Assembly (NCBI GenBank): GCA_050748485.1
Contig: JBOGPP010000127.1
Span: 1 to 64,000 of the forward strand
From: TH5896 sp050748485
Lineage (GTDB): Archaea; Thermoproteota; Nitrososphaeria; Nitrososphaerales; Nitrososphaeraceae
Direction: 5' to 3'
DNA length: 64,000 nucleotides
The notes under the pieces are model-generated. The model saw only the letters and a program-made list of their open reading frames with translations. It did no database searches and was not told the DNA's origin. The translations under genes were made by a program, and so were the position numbers. Below, piece after piece: positions 35,759 to 44,091 of the stretch (position 1 is the stretch's first letter; every line of letters begins with the position of its first letter).

Positions 35759-36309
35759 GACTTAATTGAAGAAAAGGCTAGCTAAGAAGTTAATTAAACA
35801 AGTTGTCAACCTTACAAGACAAAAAGTACTAAAAGGGTGTTCGGACCTTTTCAGCCGGAGAACCCCAAATTCAGCGTCTATGCGAGTAAAAAAAATGTTG
35901 TCTTTGTTAAACGATACAGAAATGGGTCCTTTTCTGAACAATCGGTGTTGATCAAAGTAAAGCCGAAATTCGTCAAATTAAATAGCAGCATATTTTTTTC
36001 TTCAAAAGCTTTTCTGTTAATCAAGCATGGTAGGTAGATTCAGAACGGAGTGACGATCCTGCTATTGGTAATTCCAACTTTTAATGCTCATAACCCCAAC
36101 CCTAAACCGACAGATTGCACTGATTATGCTAATTAATTCCTACTACGGCGATTAAATCTCATTTTCAACATGATAGAATGTCTTCTAGGTGGAGATTGTC
36201 TTCATGAAATCATATCCAAAAAAAAGTCAACCGTTTGGCATAGTCAATGAATCATACCAGTAGGTCTAACACAACATTTAATTTGTCCAATAATGTGCTA
36301 CATTATTGC
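35759..36309. other. 550-nt mostly non-coding region between recombinase and tRNA-Asn
   Basis: The region is AT-rich with short A and T runs. One 66-codon frame (35837-36037) is the only candidate gene. The right end holds TTTAATTT about 30 nt before the tRNA, a plausible promoter. No repeat of the tRNA 3' end or recombination-site symmetry is evident by eye. Confidence 0.4.
35837..36037 (+). CDS. possible small protein (66 aa), low confidence
   Basis: A GTG-started frame encodes a basic peptide with a strand-like stretch (NVVFVKRYRNGSF) and no cysteine pairs or membrane segment. It lies just upstream-divergent of the recombinase, so it could be element cargo or decayed coding. Another overlapping frame (35766-35951) is no better. 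Not recognised. Confidence 0.25.
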   Translation: MFGPFQPENPKFSVYASKKNVVFVKRYRNGSFSEQSVLIKVKPKFVKLNSSIFFSSKAFLLIKHGR

Positions 36310-36422
36310 GCCGCTGTAGCTCAGCCTGGTAGAGCAATTCTAGCGTGGTTTGGAAAAAAACTCCTCTGGAGCTTAGCTGGCTGTTAACCAGTGGGTCATC
36401 AGTTCGAGTCTGATCAGCGGCG
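36310..36422 (+). tRNA. tRNA-Asn (GTT) with a 39-nt insertion between D-arm and anticodon arm
   Basis: The acceptor stem GCCGCTG (36310-36316) pairs with CAGCGGC (36415-36421), D-stem GCTC with GAGC (to 36335), anticodon stem GCTGG/CCAGT around loop CTGTTAA (36381-36387, anticodon GTT), and the T-arm is perfect. Between nucleotide 25 and the anticodon stem are 39 extra bases (about 36336-36375), so the gene carries an intron near positions 26/27. Its ends can pair: TTCTAG (36338-36343) with CTGGAG (36366-36371), while AGC (36333-36335) pairs with GCT (36376-36378), giving a relaxed bulge-helix-bulge with 2- and 4-nt bulges. The canonical site would be 37/38. Confidence 0.88.
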
Positions 36423-36442
36423 CTTCAATTATTGCGTTAAAC

Positions 36443-36820
36443 TCAAAATGATATAATGTCCAATGCAATGGCATCAGCAAGTAAATCAAGATGCCGATTT
36501 GCGATTATGTATCCATTCTTTATCTCATTCGGTGATACCCATCTGTTTGAGGAAGAGAATAATCGCTCCTTTCTCAATTGGTTTTCAAGTAGTTCGAGAT
36601 CCAGTTCTACCTCTTCTACCTCCTCTGTTTTCGAATACTTCATCGTGAGAAGAACTTTTCTGACTAGAATCCTTCTCCCAAACCGCTGGGAGAAATCTCT
36701 GGCTCCTTCATCTATTTCCACTAGTTTGAGTTTCATTTGAGTAGTGTTAAGGGCATCCCTACTGGTAAGGAGTCGATCGTCGACAAATCTATCGTAACTC
36801 ATAACTCGCTTTGAATACAT
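36443..36820 (-). CDS. hypothetical protein (125 aa)
   Basis: A soluble, charged protein; MSYDRFVDDRLLTSRDALNTTQ near its start suggests ATG 36802 may be the true start. A glutamate-rich stretch (KTEEVEEVELDLELLENQL) could form a coiled coil. No domain is recognised. It follows the DUF35 gene on the same strand after a short gap and may be the last gene of the thiolase operon. Confidence 0.55.
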   Translation of the reverse strand: MYSKRVMSYDRFVDDRLLTSRDALNTTQMKLKLVEIDEGARDFSQRFGRRILVRKVLLTMKYSKTEEVEEVELDLELLENQLRKERLFSSSNRWVSPNEIKNGYIIANRHLDLLADAIALDIISF

Positions 36821-36841
36821 TACTTATTAATTGTATATGAA

Positions 36842-37186
36842 TCAAACCGATCCAAGTGTTCTGAAATGGAAATAAATCTTTCCATCGGAAGATGCTCCAT
36901 TAGAAATCAGTTCTACTGCTGCACCGATAGTAATGCCTTGTCCTTCTGAGATGGAACCCAACAATAAGATCCCATCCATATCTATTAGGGCTACAATTAC
37001 CTCTTGCTCTTCTAGCCAGGATCGGCTAAATTCCACGATCTTGCCGATTTTGCCAGCCCTCACAGTTGACGCTCTCCGATAACAGGCAGGACAGTACTCA
37101 TACGGTGGCCAAATCTTCTTTCTACAAGCAGTACAATAAGAAATTACAAACGTTCCATTTTTTAGCTGATTCATGAAGCGTCGCAT
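36842..37186 (-). CDS. DUF35 OB-fold/zinc-ribbon protein
   Basis: The protein has an N-terminal rubredoxin-like zinc ribbon with Cys18, Cys21, Cys32 and Cys35, followed by an OB-fold (GKIVEFSRSWLEEQE onward). In archaea DUF35 proteins form a complex with acetoacetyl-CoA thiolase and often HMG-CoA synthase and channel the acyl-CoA intermediate. It lies 10 nt after the thiolase gene, which supports such a complex. No HMG-CoA synthase gene is adjacent. Confidence 0.9.
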   Translation of the reverse strand: MRRFMNQLKNGTFVISYCTACRKKIWPPYEYCPACYRRASTVRAGKIGKIVEFSRSWLEEQEVIVALIDMDGILLLGSISEGQGITIGAAVELISNGASSDGKIYFHFRTLGSV

Positions 37187-37196
37187 TAGGTTACCC

Positions 37197-38303
37197 TTAA
37201 ACCTCTGATCGGAGTATTATGACTGTAGCTGATGTTCCTGCTGCCGCAAGGTTATGAACTAATCCAACATTACAACTACCTGCCTGGCGTACTCCTGACT
37301 CATGCCTCAATTGACACACTATTTCGCATACCTGAGCTATCCCTGTTGCACCAATTGGATGGCCGGATCCGATAATTCCTCCTCTGGGATTGACCGCAAT
37401 ATTTCCGTCCAGGGCATACGAAGCTCCTTTCCCTCTCTTCGCAAACCCTAAATCCTCACATGCCATAATCTCCATTATTGTAAATGCATCATGAATTTCT
37501 GCCACCTGTATGTCTGAGGGTTTCATTTTTGCCATTTCATAAGCATGTAATGCGGCTAACTTACAAGATCCCATCTTAAATATTTCTGGAATAGCATGTG
37601 CCATGCTTGCACAATTTGTTTGGTGCCCTATCCCTTCTATCCAGACTGGCTGAGAACCAAGTTTTCGGGCAAGAACCTCGGAGACTAGTAACACGCTTGA
37701 AGAGCCTGAGCATAGTGCACTACAGTCTAGCAATTTAATTGGATCAACCAGTTTCCTAGAACCTAATACATCTTCAAGCGTAATTGGCTTGTTGAACATG
37801 GCGTTAGGATTGTTAACAGAGGATGATCTATTCTTAACTGCTATGTTCGCAAGATCCTCTTCAGTGGTCCCGTACTCTCGCATATGCATTCTCGCAAACA
37901 CCGACGCCCAGTAGATAGGAGAAGTAAAATGGCCTCTTGATACATCCCAAATGAGCTTTGAACCAGGGCTGTTATACAACTCTGCACCAACTACCAGAAC
38001 TGAATCACACAGTCCTGAAGAAATGTAGGAATAGGCAGTTGATATCGCGATGGTTCCAGAATTGCAGAGATTATCAATCCTGCAGGTTAACTTGGGACTT
38101 ACGCCTAACATTTCAGACAATATTGCCCCGCCATAAAGATCATGGGAACAGCTGGAAAACAATAAGCCTTCTATCCTATTTGCTGCTAAATTTGAAGACC
38201 TCAAAATATCCATCGAAGGTTCACATGCTAATTCGTAAACTGACTTGTCGGTTGATTTACGAAATTTTGCATTGGAGTAACCTACGATGGCTACTTTATT
38301 CAT
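37197..38303 (-). CDS. thiolase-family acetyl-CoA acetyltransferase
   Basis: A 368-residue thiolase of the SCP-x/archaeal type. The nucleophile is Cys80 (RIDNLCNSGTIA), the C-terminal histidine lies in NPRGGIIGSGHPIGATG (about 304-320), and the second cysteine is in GSCNVGLVHN. It would condense two acetyl-CoA to acetoacetyl-CoA, or cleave the reverse way. Its start overlaps the flavin oxidoreductase stop by eight bases. In thaumarchaea acetoacetyl-CoA thiolase feeds mevalonate synthesis and also the last step of the 3HP/4HB cycle; which one applies here is not readable. Confidence 0.9.
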   Translation of the reverse strand: MNKVAIVGYSNAKFRKSTDKSVYELACEPSMDILRSSNLAANRIEGLLFSSCSHDLYGGAILSEMLGVSPKLTCRIDNLCNSGTIAISTAYSYISSGLCDSVLVVGAELYNSPGSKLIWDVSRGHFTSPIYWASVFARMHMREYGTTEEDLANIAVKNRSSSVNNPNAMFNKPITLEDVLGSRKLVDPIKLLDCSALCSGSSSVLLVSEVLARKLGSQPVWIEGIGHQTNCASMAHAIPEIFKMGSCKLAALHAYEMAKMKPSDIQVAEIHDAFTIMEIMACEDLGFAKRGKGASYALDGNIAVNPRGGIIGSGHPIGATGIAQVCEIVCQLRHESGVRQAGSCNVGLVHNLAAAGTSATVIILRSEV

Positions 38304-39297
38304 TCGAAAAAGTCTCCAAGAATTTGGTGAACGATTCTTGAGTATCCTCTCCTTCTACAGGATTAATTTGTAAAATAGGAAGTGTTATACCAGCGGAGAG
38401 AAATCTTTCCATCGAGCGTCTACCATGTTCAGAACCACCGCAAATGGTAATATCGTCCAATAGGCTGTCAGAAACAAGTTTGGAGGCTGCGTCTAGTCCT
38501 CGCTTATTGTACTCTGCAACAATAGCTTCTGTCTCATCGGCGAAACCAGAACTTGAAATCAGCTTTCTGTAATAGGCTCCAACCGAAATATAAAATGCGA
38601 GCGTCTTAGCTGCCCGCTTTCTGGCCCTATCAGGATACTTATCAGAAATTGAGCATATAAAGACCGAGGCCAATTCAAATGGCCTTGTTATTCCATTTCG
38701 TATCTTTTGAATGGTGGACCTCAATTCATTGAAGGGTCGCAGATAGAGCAAAAGGCCATCCGCAACTGATAAGGAGAGTGCTATCATTAGCGGATTTACC
38801 GCGGCTAAAAATATAGGAATAGAAGCCCTAGGAGGAGAGTGCAAGAGTTTGAAATTCGAAAGGTTAAAGAAATTGCCCTTGAAGGATACTGGATTTCCTC
38901 TCCAAATGAGTTGAAGGAGGGCGACAATCTCCTTCATTCTGGCAAGGGGTTTATCAAAAACCATTCCATGCCAGTCCTCAATGATCGGTCTGGTACTTAC
39001 ACCTAATCCCAACAGAGTTCGGTTACCTGAAAGAATATCAAGGGTAATCCCTCCCATTGCAATGGTAGAAGGTGTTCGTGAATAAATATTGAGTATTGCT
39101 GTTCCTAATTTCGGATAACGAGCAACTTGAGAAATTGCACCCAATGTACTGAAAGCTTCACGTCCCCAGGTTTCTGGTATCCATAAAGAATGAACATTTT
39201 TATATCTATTTGTGAGATGAGAAAATCTCAAAATCTCGTCGATGGAAAGCAGAGTCCCCAGGCCATATCCTATCTTGGCCTTTCCAGAAGAATCCAA
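38296..39297 (-). CDS. LLM-class flavin-dependent oxidoreductase
   Basis: The 333-residue TIM-barrel protein resembles bacterial-luciferase-like F420/FMN enzymes: GYGLG at the start, WIPETWGREAFSTLGA near residue 40, LGLGVSTRP at about 96 and DGLLLYLRPF at about 178. These enzymes use F420 or FMN; the substrate is unknown. It sits between the nucleotidyltransferase (immediately upstream, no gap) and the thiolase (eight-base overlap), a tight operon that does not match any pathway I know. Confidence 0.8.
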   Translation of the reverse strand: MDSSGKAKIGYGLGTLLSIDEILRFSHLTNRYKNVHSLWIPETWGREAFSTLGAISQVARYPKLGTAILNIYSRTPSTIAMGGITLDILSGNRTLLGLGVSTRPIIEDWHGMVFDKPLARMKEIVALLQLIWRGNPVSFKGNFFNLSNFKLLHSPPRASIPIFLAAVNPLMIALSLSVADGLLLYLRPFNELRSTIQKIRNGITRPFELASVFICSISDKYPDRARKRAAKTLAFYISVGAYYRKLISSSGFADETEAIVAEYNKRGLDAASKLVSDSLLDDITICGGSEHGRRSMERFLSAGITLPILQINPVEGEDTQESFTKFLETFSNE

Positions 39298-39999
39298 TTA
39301 GTTCCCCCGCGATACTAATTGAGAACTTTGAATTTCCTTAGTAGCCTCGTCCATATCCTTATGCGAATCAATTGATCTCCAAAAAGATGTTGAAAATGGA
39401 ATACCCATTAAATTCCGGTCCTTAGCCATGATGGGTAAAGCTGTCGTTTCTATATTTCCATGTTCGGGTAGAAAATCAAAGACATAGTTTGTGAAAAAAT
39501 AGACTCCCGCATTAATCCATTTGTCATTGATCTGTGGCTTCTCTACAAAGCCAGTAACAAGGCCATCCTCATCAAGCTCAATGACACCGTATGGACTTTT
39601 CAAGGGTACCAGTGCTAGTGCTGAGTTTTTGGTGTGTTTCAGGACATTTGGATCCAGGTCGGTCAAAATATCGCCGTTTACCATAAAGAATCCTTCATCC
39701 TTGGAACTGTTGATCAAGCTTCTGGCGTTCTTTAGCGCTCCGCCTGTACCGAGCGGTTCCTCTTCTACAGCATAACCAACCCTCACTCCAAATCTATTCC
39801 CACTTCCAATGTAATCTATAATGCGCTCCTTCAGATAGCCTACGCATATAACAATTTCATCGACCTCATGATTTTTGAACCATCTTATTTGCCATTCGAT
39901 AATTGGTTTATCGCAAACTTCAATCATCGGTTTTGGCCTCTCATCAGTGATTGGCCTGAGTCTTTTTCCTAAACCGCCAGCAAGTATTACGCCTTTCAC
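39298..39999 (-). CDS. NDP-sugar nucleotidyltransferase
   Basis: The N-terminal signature GGLGKRLRPITDERPKPMIE at about residues 8-27 is that of sugar-1-phosphate nucleotidyltransferases (mannose-1-phosphate guanylyltransferase or glucose-1-phosphate thymidylyltransferase type). VNGDILTDLD at about 108 is the metal-binding aspartate region and GFVEKP at about 150 the sugar-binding loop. At 233 residues it has only the catalytic domain, with no left-handed beta-helix. It is the first gene of the operon reading toward the thiolase. Confidence 0.88.
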   Translation of the reverse strand: MKGVILAGGLGKRLRPITDERPKPMIEVCDKPIIEWQIRWFKNHEVDEIVICVGYLKERIIDYIGSGNRFGVRVGYAVEEEPLGTGGALKNARSLINSSKDEGFFMVNGDILTDLDPNVLKHTKNSALALVPLKSPYGVIELDEDGLVTGFVEKPQINDKWINAGVYFFTNYVFDFLPEHGNIETTALPIMAKDRNLMGIPFSTSFWRSIDSHKDMDEATKEIQSSQLVSRGN

Positions 40000-40200
40000 G
40001 TTAGAATACTCTCCTATTAATCAATTAAAAGGTATGCTTGAGCCCTTTTTACATCTCCGGAATGAAATGTTAACCCAAGAACACGAACCCTGATGGCAAA
40101 GAAGGATCTTTCTAAATTCGAGATTTGAAATATATCGTGTATTTCTACTGATTAAACATCCACTTCATCATTGGATGAATTCTGTATGAAATACGAGATT

Positions 40201-40764
40201 CTATGTTATTCCGGCTTCTCTTGAATAGATGTATATACCATCGAGAAATACCCGCTGGTCCTTACCCTTTATTTTTGTTGATGACTCAATATTGGCGGCA
40301 GTCTGGGACACATCTTCAATGCTTGGTCCAGTTACCAGCACGTCATCGCCGCTTGTCTTCACCTTTGTACCACTACCGACAATCATGGCAATTCTCGGGG
40401 CTCTCTCACCAAAAATATTCTCCACATGAACTTCAGATCCCTTTACCTTCACAGAAATGGGAAAATGAGCAAAAACAACCTTTAATCGATAAGTGTATCC
40501 TCGTTCTACGCCACTGATCATATTGTTCAAAATACTTTTTGCGGTATTAATGATCGCAAAGTCCCTCTTCCTCTTTCCGTACGAGGAAATTTTAATGCTA
40601 TCCTGAACGATGTCAACTTTTATTGGAATTTTCGACAAATCTCTCTTTAAGGTCCCCAGCTTCCCACTAACTTGAATCCGGTTTTCTTCCTTCGATACAG
40701 TTACTTCTGAGGGTATCATTAAATCAACGCTTAACTTCTCAACTGGTATTTTTTCAGTACACAT
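40201..40764 (-). CDS. rpl6: ribosomal protein L6 (uL6)
   Basis: Large-subunit protein near the GTPase centre. The two L6 repeats are recognisable (LSVDLMIPSEVTVSKEENRI at the start and the GSEVHVENIFGERAPRI segment). The frame opens at 40782, but the ATG at 40764 (MCTEKIPVEKL) fits family N-termini better and overlaps the S8 end by 11 nt. It is the last ribosomal gene of the cluster; L32e, L19e, L18, S5, L30 and L15 do not follow. Confidence 0.94.
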   Translation of the reverse strand: MCTEKIPVEKLSVDLMIPSEVTVSKEENRIQVSGKLGTLKRDLSKIPIKVDIVQDSIKISSYGKRKRDFAIINTAKSILNNMISGVERGYTYRLKVVFAHFPISVKVKGSEVHVENIFGERAPRIAMIVGSGTKVKTSGDDVLVTGPSIEDVSQTAANIESSTKIKGKDQRVFLDGIYIYSREAGIT

Positions 40765-41146
40765 ATCCCACCAGGACTCCACCTAACCCAAGTTGCTGGG
40801 CTTCGTGGTGCGACATTACACCCTTACTTGTTGATACTATCAATACTCCCATACTAAAGGCTGGTAAATATCGTCTTTCCCAATCAAGGTATCCATTCTT
40901 TCTAACGCTATACTTTGGAGTAACTATCCCACATTTGTTTATTGTGGCTAGAAGCTGAATACGAAATTTCCCCGATCTTCCATCATCAATTTGTTCGAAC
41001 TCACCTACGAAATGATGCTTCTGCATTACACGCAAAACTTCACTTGTGAATCTAGATGCAGGCAACACAACACACTCCTTCTTTCTTCGCGATTCGTTAT
41101 TGTATAGTGTATTCAACAAATTTGCTAATACATTCAATGCTGGCAT
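40754..41146 (-). CDS. rps8: ribosomal protein S8 (uS8)
   Basis: Binds 16S rRNA helix 21. The 130-residue protein starts MPALNVLANLLNTLYNNE, as archaeal S8 does, and ends with the STSKGVMSHHEAQQLGLGG motif that contacts RNA. S14 precedes it and L6 overlaps its stop. Confidence 0.96.
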   Translation of the reverse strand: MPALNVLANLLNTLYNNESRRKKECVVLPASRFTSEVLRVMQKHHFVGEFEQIDDGRSGKFRIQLLATINKCGIVTPKYSVRKNGYLDWERRYLPAFSMGVLIVSTSKGVMSHHEAQQLGLGGVLVGYVY

Positions 41147-41168
41147 TTAACTATTATCATCCTCCTAA

Positions 41169-41348
41169 TCATTCGTACTTGTAAAAGCCCAAGTGCTTGG
41201 CAACCTCTCTAAAACATTGTCTGCATAGAAATAATTTGTATTGTTGGATCAATCCGTTATATGCACCACATCTCTTGCACCACCTTGAACCCTTCCCATG
41301 GGAAATTTTTTTCCTTTTAGTAATCTCATAATCTCTTGGTTTTGGCAT
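41169..41348 (-). CDS. rps14: ribosomal protein S14 (uS14), zinc-binding
   Basis: The reverse strand encodes 59 residues beginning MPKPRDYEITKRKKISHG with CKRC near residue 24 and CRQC near residue 42, the four-cysteine zinc site of archaeal S14. ATG at 41348-41346 overlaps the L5 stop by one base; TGA is at 41171-41169. Length and position between L5 and S8 are canonical. Confidence 0.96.
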   Translation of the reverse strand: MPKPRDYEITKRKKISHGKGSRWCKRCGAYNGLIQQYKLFLCRQCFREVAKHLGFYKYE

Positions 41349-41875
41349 TATGATATTTCAACTCCAAATCCATTTGTGAAAAATTCCATTGCCCCATCTT
41401 TTCTAATTCTGTGCCCTTTACCAATCTTACTTTTACCTCTTTTCTTGGAAATGCTATAACCTGGTCGCACCAAACTAACGCAGACGTTCATACCAAAGAT
41501 ACCAATGTCTGGATTATATTTCGTACCAGGGATATCAATATGTTCACGTATACCAATAGAGATGTTGCCATAATCGTCGAAGGAATTGATATTCATCTTA
41601 TTACCCTTTGCTTCTAGACACCTTTTTAAGAAATCTGTTGCATCTTTTCTTCTCAATGTCACCATCGCTCCAATGGGTTCCCCTTGGTGAATTCCAAAAT
41701 CTCGAAAGTTTTTTTTGGCCGTTGTCACAGTTGGAATTTTTCCAGTCAAATCCTCTAAACCGTGTTTGGCCCTTTCTACAGGCTCTCCGGATTTACCAAC
41801 ACCAATGTTGATAACAACCTTTCCCACTGAGATCCTTCTCATAATATTTTCTGGATTTAAAGTATCCATGTCCAT
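41348..41875 (-). CDS. rpl5: ribosomal protein L5 (uL5)
   Basis: Binds 5S rRNA and contacts the P-site tRNA. VVINIGVGKSGEPVERA near residue 20 and the IPTVTTAKKNFRDFGI segment are diagnostic. The 175-residue length is normal. Gene order S4e-L5-S14 is that of archaeal spc operons, and its start is adjacent to the S4e stop. Confidence 0.96.
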   Translation of the reverse strand: MDMDTLNPENIMRRISVGKVVINIGVGKSGEPVERAKHGLEDLTGKIPTVTTAKKNFRDFGIHQGEPIGAMVTLRRKDATDFLKRCLEAKGNKMNINSFDDYGNISIGIREHIDIPGTKYNPDIGIFGMNVCVSLVRPGYSISKKRGKSKIGKGHRIRKDGAMEFFTNGFGVEIS

Positions 41876-42594
41876 TAACCCACCTGTATTATTGGCTCTT
41901 CAACACCGACCAACATGACCATTTGTACCGGTAACTCAACTGACCTATCACCAAATGAGATCACGGTACGTTTAGGCAATGAAAAAAGACCCTCGCGAAT
42001 CTCTTCAATCTTTCCAATAGAGCCTGCATTCTCGCCTTTCGTAACAAGGACAATAGATCCTTTCTCTAATTTCATATGAGACTTGACTTCCTTATTGGAC
42101 AGGTCGATCAAGCAAGAATCTCCTACAGAGTACTGCTCATTTGCAATCAAGGTCTTGCCATCGTGGAAGCCGTATTGTGTTTTTTCTCCTTTAATTTTTT
42201 TTCTAAGTGTTATCCTTAACAGCTTTTGGTTTTTTTCAGTTTGCTTTGAGAGAGGAACTGGCACCAAGAGATTCCTGTCTTTTGGTACCAAACGGAATGC
42301 TTGTGACAAAGGAATCAGTTCTACTATATCCATCAGTCCTACCGGCCAACCTACCCTTCTCCGCACTACTCCATCTATAGATACCTTTCCGTCATTAAGC
42401 ATTCTTTTTACTTCCTCCATGCTCCGACCGACTTTTAGAACATCCCTGAGTAATATACCCAGCGGATAACAAATAACCTTTGGGTGAGGTCCTGGTCTTG
42501 CACGTACCACAAATTGGCCTTGCTTTCGTCTAACCTTCCAAAATGATGGAGCTAACTGCCTTTTTACAGTAGTATCTCCTCCCTTCTTCGCCAA
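41875..42594 (-). CDS. rps4e: ribosomal protein S4e (eS4)
   Basis: An archaeal/eukaryotic small-subunit protein with an S4 RNA-binding domain (about residues 45-105, VKRMLNDGKVSIDGVVRR) and a C-terminal KOW domain (KGENAGSIGKIEEI). The N-terminus MAKKGGDTTVKRQLAPSFWK is typical. It lies two bases after L24. Confidence 0.96.
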   Translation of the reverse strand: MAKKGGDTTVKRQLAPSFWKVRRKQGQFVVRARPGPHPKVICYPLGILLRDVLKVGRSMEEVKRMLNDGKVSIDGVVRRRVGWPVGLMDIVELIPLSQAFRLVPKDRNLLVPVPLSKQTEKNQKLLRITLRKKIKGEKTQYGFHDGKTLIANEQYSVGDSCLIDLSNKEVKSHMKLEKGSIVLVTKGENAGSIGKIEEIREGLFSLPKRTVISFGDRSVELPVQMVMLVGVEEPIIQVG

Positions 42595-42596
42595 AT

Positions 42597-43037
42597 CTAT
42601 GTCTCTCCTCCTTTGACCTTGCTCTTTCCCTTGATCTGTGAACGGCGTTTTTTCTGTTTCCCAATTCCAGATTTCTTTGCAGTCAGATTTTTTTTCACTG
42701 ATTCATGAATTCTCTGAATTAGAGCTTGTCTTAATTTATCATCCAAATCTAAATCGGTAACTACAACATTAGTAGAGTTGATTTCCACCTTTACATTGCC
42801 TCCACGCACCTTTTCTCTTTGAATGCCTTCAATCGCTAGACTTCCCCGCTCCATGTTAACCTTTTCAACTTTACCTTCGATCCCACTATATTCACCACGC
42901 ATGACTTTGATGGTATCTCCGGCAATCACTCTTACATTGCGCCTTCCATACTTTTCCCGCAGCGCTCGAGACAGAGGAGACCTGAGCATGCGTTCTGTCA
43001 TATGCTTTGGGACAACGCCTATCATTCTATTTGTCAA
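42597..43037 (-). CDS. rpl24: ribosomal protein L24 (uL24)
   Basis: Assembly-initiator protein of the large subunit with a KOW motif (VMRGEYSGIEGKVEKVN, about 48-64). RSPLSRALREKYGRRNVRV before it is the archaeal signature. The C-terminus has an unusually long basic tail (KKNLTAKKSGIGKQKKRR). ATG codons at 43037, 43025 and 43001 compete; the first keeps the family N-terminus longest. Confidence 0.94.
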   Translation of the reverse strand: MTNRMIGVVPKHMTERMLRSPLSRALREKYGRRNVRVIAGDTIKVMRGEYSGIEGKVEKVNMERGSLAIEGIQREKVRGGNVKVEINSTNVVVTDLDLDDKLRQALIQRIHESVKKNLTAKKSGIGKQKKRRSQIKGKSKVKGGET

Positions 43038-43062
43038 TAATATTCTTTACTCCATTCATCAC

Positions 43063-43497
43063 TCAAACGATTAGTGCAGCCAAATTTGCAATCCTCGGCC
43101 ATTTCTCAGCTGCCTCTGCAGCTACTGGCCCTTTTATGTCTGTTCCCTTGATCTCACCTTCAGGAGTGACCAATACTGCAGCGTTATCCTCAAAGACTAA
43201 TCTACTTCCATTCAATCGTCTAACTGGGTATTTTTGTCTTATTATCACCGCGCCAAAAATCTGCTTTCTTAACTCTGCTGGCCCTTTCTTGACGGTTACG
43301 GTGACAAAGTCACCCACAGCGGCTGAGGGTAAACGAGAATGTCGGCCCTTGAATCTTTTTACTTGAGCAATACGAAGAATCTTAGCACCGGTATTATCTG
43401 CGCAATTCAAGGTTGCAGACATAGGGAGTGCTCTGGTCACATATGGCCTGAATTCTTCCACACCTTTTGCTGAAACTGCTCTTGATTTAGTGGACAT
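43063..43497 (-). CDS. rpl14: ribosomal protein L14 (uL14)
   Basis: The 144-residue protein has the L14 core (CADNTGAKILRIAQVKRFKG at about 32-51) and the VTVKKGPAELRKQIFGAVII stretch. It lies directly after S17. The first 25 residues are a short archaeal extension. Confidence 0.96.
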   Translation of the reverse strand: MSTKSRAVSAKGVEEFRPYVTRALPMSATLNCADNTGAKILRIAQVKRFKGRHSRLPSAAVGDFVTVTVKKGPAELRKQIFGAVIIRQKYPVRRLNGSRLVFEDNAAVLVTPEGEIKGTDIKGPVAAEAAEKWPRIANLAALIV

Positions 43498-43821
43498 CTA
43501 TTGTTCCACCTCTATCACCACAAAAGCAACAGTCTTTGTCAATGGCCGACATTCTGCAATCCGTACTCTTTTGCCCTCAATCACATCCATACATTCGGGA
43601 GCATAGGCATGCATTTTTGATTTGCTTCTTTCAAATCTTTTGTATTTCGTTACCCGTCTAGAGTATTGATGTTCGACCACAACCATCTTTCGAGCTTTTG
43701 CACTAACCAAGGTACCCGTAAAAACTCGACCTCGAACCGAGAGTTTACCATGAAAAGGACAATTTATATCTTCACAAGATCTCCGGGGCGGAGAAACAGA
43801 AATGCCAATATTTCTAACCAT
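43498..43821 (-). CDS. rps17: ribosomal protein S17 (uS17)
   Basis: Archaeal S17 starts with RNIGISVSPPRRSCEDINCPFHG, broken here at its ends for length: RNIGISVSPP and CPFHG. GTLVSAKARKMVVVEHQY and the IAECRPLTKTVAFVV end are diagnostic. Its start follows the Rpp29 stop by six bases. Confidence 0.96.
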   Translation of the reverse strand: MVRNIGISVSPPRRSCEDINCPFHGKLSVRGRVFTGTLVSAKARKMVVVEHQYSRRVTKYKRFERSKSKMHAYAPECMDVIEGKRVRIAECRPLTKTVAFVVIEVEQ

Positions 43822-43827
43822 AATTCC

Positions 43828-44091
43828 TCACAAACCCTTCCTTACAATTCGGTCCTCTGGTCTCCCTATCAGACTGTTGCCACTTATAAAGCAACCGCAA
43901 GAAGGAAGAGTTAACTTAATGTTAATGGAATTCTTCGGCAAATTCTTCAGCGCCTCACCAGATCTGATGGTGATCATGTTTCTTGTTTCCCTTACAATTT
44001 GTCCAGATAATCCAGTATAAGGACCAGAATCAAATGTGCGGGCGAATAGTCCGACGATTTCATGGGAGATCAAATTGTCACAGGTTATCAA
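43828..44091 (-). CDS. RNase P protein component 1 (Rpp29/Pop4)
   Basis: Rpp29 is an Sm-like protein subunit of archaeal RNase P, which matures tRNA 5' ends. The 87-residue protein contains LIGLFARTF-like and GLSGQIVRETRNMI segments and ends with GRPEDRIVRKGL, all typical. It sits between L29 and S17, its usual archaeal place. Start overlaps the L29 stop by four bases. Confidence 0.9.
   Translation of the reverse strand: MITCDNLISHEIVGLFARTFDSGPYTGLSGQIVRETRNMITIRSGEALKNLPKNSINIKLTLPSCGCFISGNSLIGRPEDRIVRKGL

Noticed and set aside
35766..35951. 61-codon forward frame near the recombinase
   Set aside because: Basic, low-complexity and overlapped by another equally weak frame; neither has support.
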